The translations under genes were made by a program, and so were the position numbers. Shown here one piece after another: positions 8,472 to 8,624 of a stretch of 8,624 bases of DNA. Source of the DNA: an uncultured Acidimicrobiaceae bacterium (GTDB lineage: Bacteria > Actinomycetota > Acidimicrobiia > Acidimicrobiales > MedAcidi-G1); NCBI GenBank assembly GCA_913054115.1, contig CAJXIS010000078.1:1-8624 (forward strand). The letters are read 5' to 3'. The notes beneath the pieces were generated by a model. It ran no database searches and was not told the origin of the DNA. It was given only the letters and a program-made list of their open reading frames with translations. How positions within the stretch are numbered: the stretch's first letter is position 1; each line of letters begins with the position of its first letter.

Positions 8472-8516
8472 CTTCCGGGTGGGTCGCTGTGAGCCCTGCG
8501 CAACCTGCGTGGGAAG
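8472..8516 (+). other. Possible structured 5' leader (three-way junction)
   Basis: CTTCC (8472-8476) can pair with GGAAG (8512-8516), enclosing two hairpins. One is GGGTC/GAgCCC at 8481-8496, with one bulged G. The other is GCGCA/TGCGT at 8498-8510, with a three-base loop. The segment lies in the predicted leader before the last gene. I do not recognise a known riboswitch in it, and such pairings also arise by chance at this GC content. Confidence 0.2.
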
Positions 8517-8564
8517 CCTCCTGCCCGAGCGTGTGGCATCCGATTGTGTCAATGACGTCTCAAT

Positions 8565-8570
8565 GGAGGG
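8565..8570 (+). promoter_or_regulatory. Ribosome binding site of the last gene
   Basis: GGAGGG lies 9 nt before the ATG at 8580 and supports that start as genuine even though only 15 codons are visible. Confidence 0.6.
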
Positions 8571-8579
8571 CAAGCCAAC

Positions 8580-8624
8580 ATGATTAAGCGTGTGCGCGTA
8601 GTCGCTGCGTTGCTTCTCGGGTTC
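8580..8624 (+). CDS. Start of an exported protein gene (3' end outside window)
   Basis: Only 15 codons are present: MIKRVRVVAALLLGF. A short positively charged head (K3, R4, R6) followed by a run of Val, Ala and Leu is the classic beginning of a Sec-type or lipoprotein signal peptide. A GGAGGG ribosome site precedes the ATG, and the 227-bp gap to the divergent AhpD-like gene leaves room for its own promoter. The product could be a solute-binding protein, which would supply the part missing from the transporter upstream, but nothing in the visible residues shows this. Confidence 0.6.
   Translation, partial: MIKRVRVVAALLLGF

Noticed and set aside
8429..8516. Inverted pair CTTCCCA (8429-8435) and TGGGAAG (8510-8516)
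   Set aside because: The arms are 7 bp and lie 74 bp apart, with no sign of a repeated element. It competes with the local pairing described for the leader and is probably chance.

Overview
This is a high-GC window with densely packed, overlapping genes (ATGA and 8-bp overlaps), GTG starts and -10 elements of the TANNNT type. It looks actinobacterial, possibly Acidimicrobiia or a relative; that placement is an inference from composition and gene content only.

Layout. (1) Positions 2-3616 hold the 3' part of an operon for a soluble NAD-linked, formate dehydrogenase-type molybdenum enzyme. It contains the C-terminal end of the catalytic molybdopterin subunit, a fused NuoE-NuoF-type diaphorase subunit, and a separate iron-sulfur subunit. 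That last subunit carries the modules normally found at the N-terminus of the catalytic chain, including the Mo-proximal Fe4S4 module. (2) Positions 3641-4309, minus strand, encode a small class I methyltransferase resembling METTL27. (3) Positions 4365-7733 form a co-directional block: a polar amino acid ABC permease, its ATPase, and the large and small subunits of a two-subunit aconitase X. Bacterial aconitase X enzymes of known function dehydrate cis-3-hydroxy-L-proline, so the block reads as an import and catabolism unit for a proline-type amino acid. No substrate-binding protein is visible in it. (4) Positions 7789-8352, minus strand, encode an AhpD-like (carboxymuconolactone decarboxylase fold) protein whose reading frame is interrupted by one TGA. 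(5) At 8580 a plus-strand gene with a signal-peptide-like start runs off the window.

The main discovery is in region 4. The TGA falls exactly where the second cysteine of the AhpD CxxC redox motif belongs, giving C-H-Y-[TGA]. It is followed by a perfect 6-bp hairpin with a GGUCU loop that begins 19 nt after the TGA. These are the same loop and spacing as I recall for the E. coli fdhF SECIS element. The two apparent ORFs are therefore best read as one selenoprotein with a CxxU active site. Ordinary gene callers would split or truncate it. The formate dehydrogenase in the same window fits a selenium-using cell, but its active-site residue lies upstream of the window.
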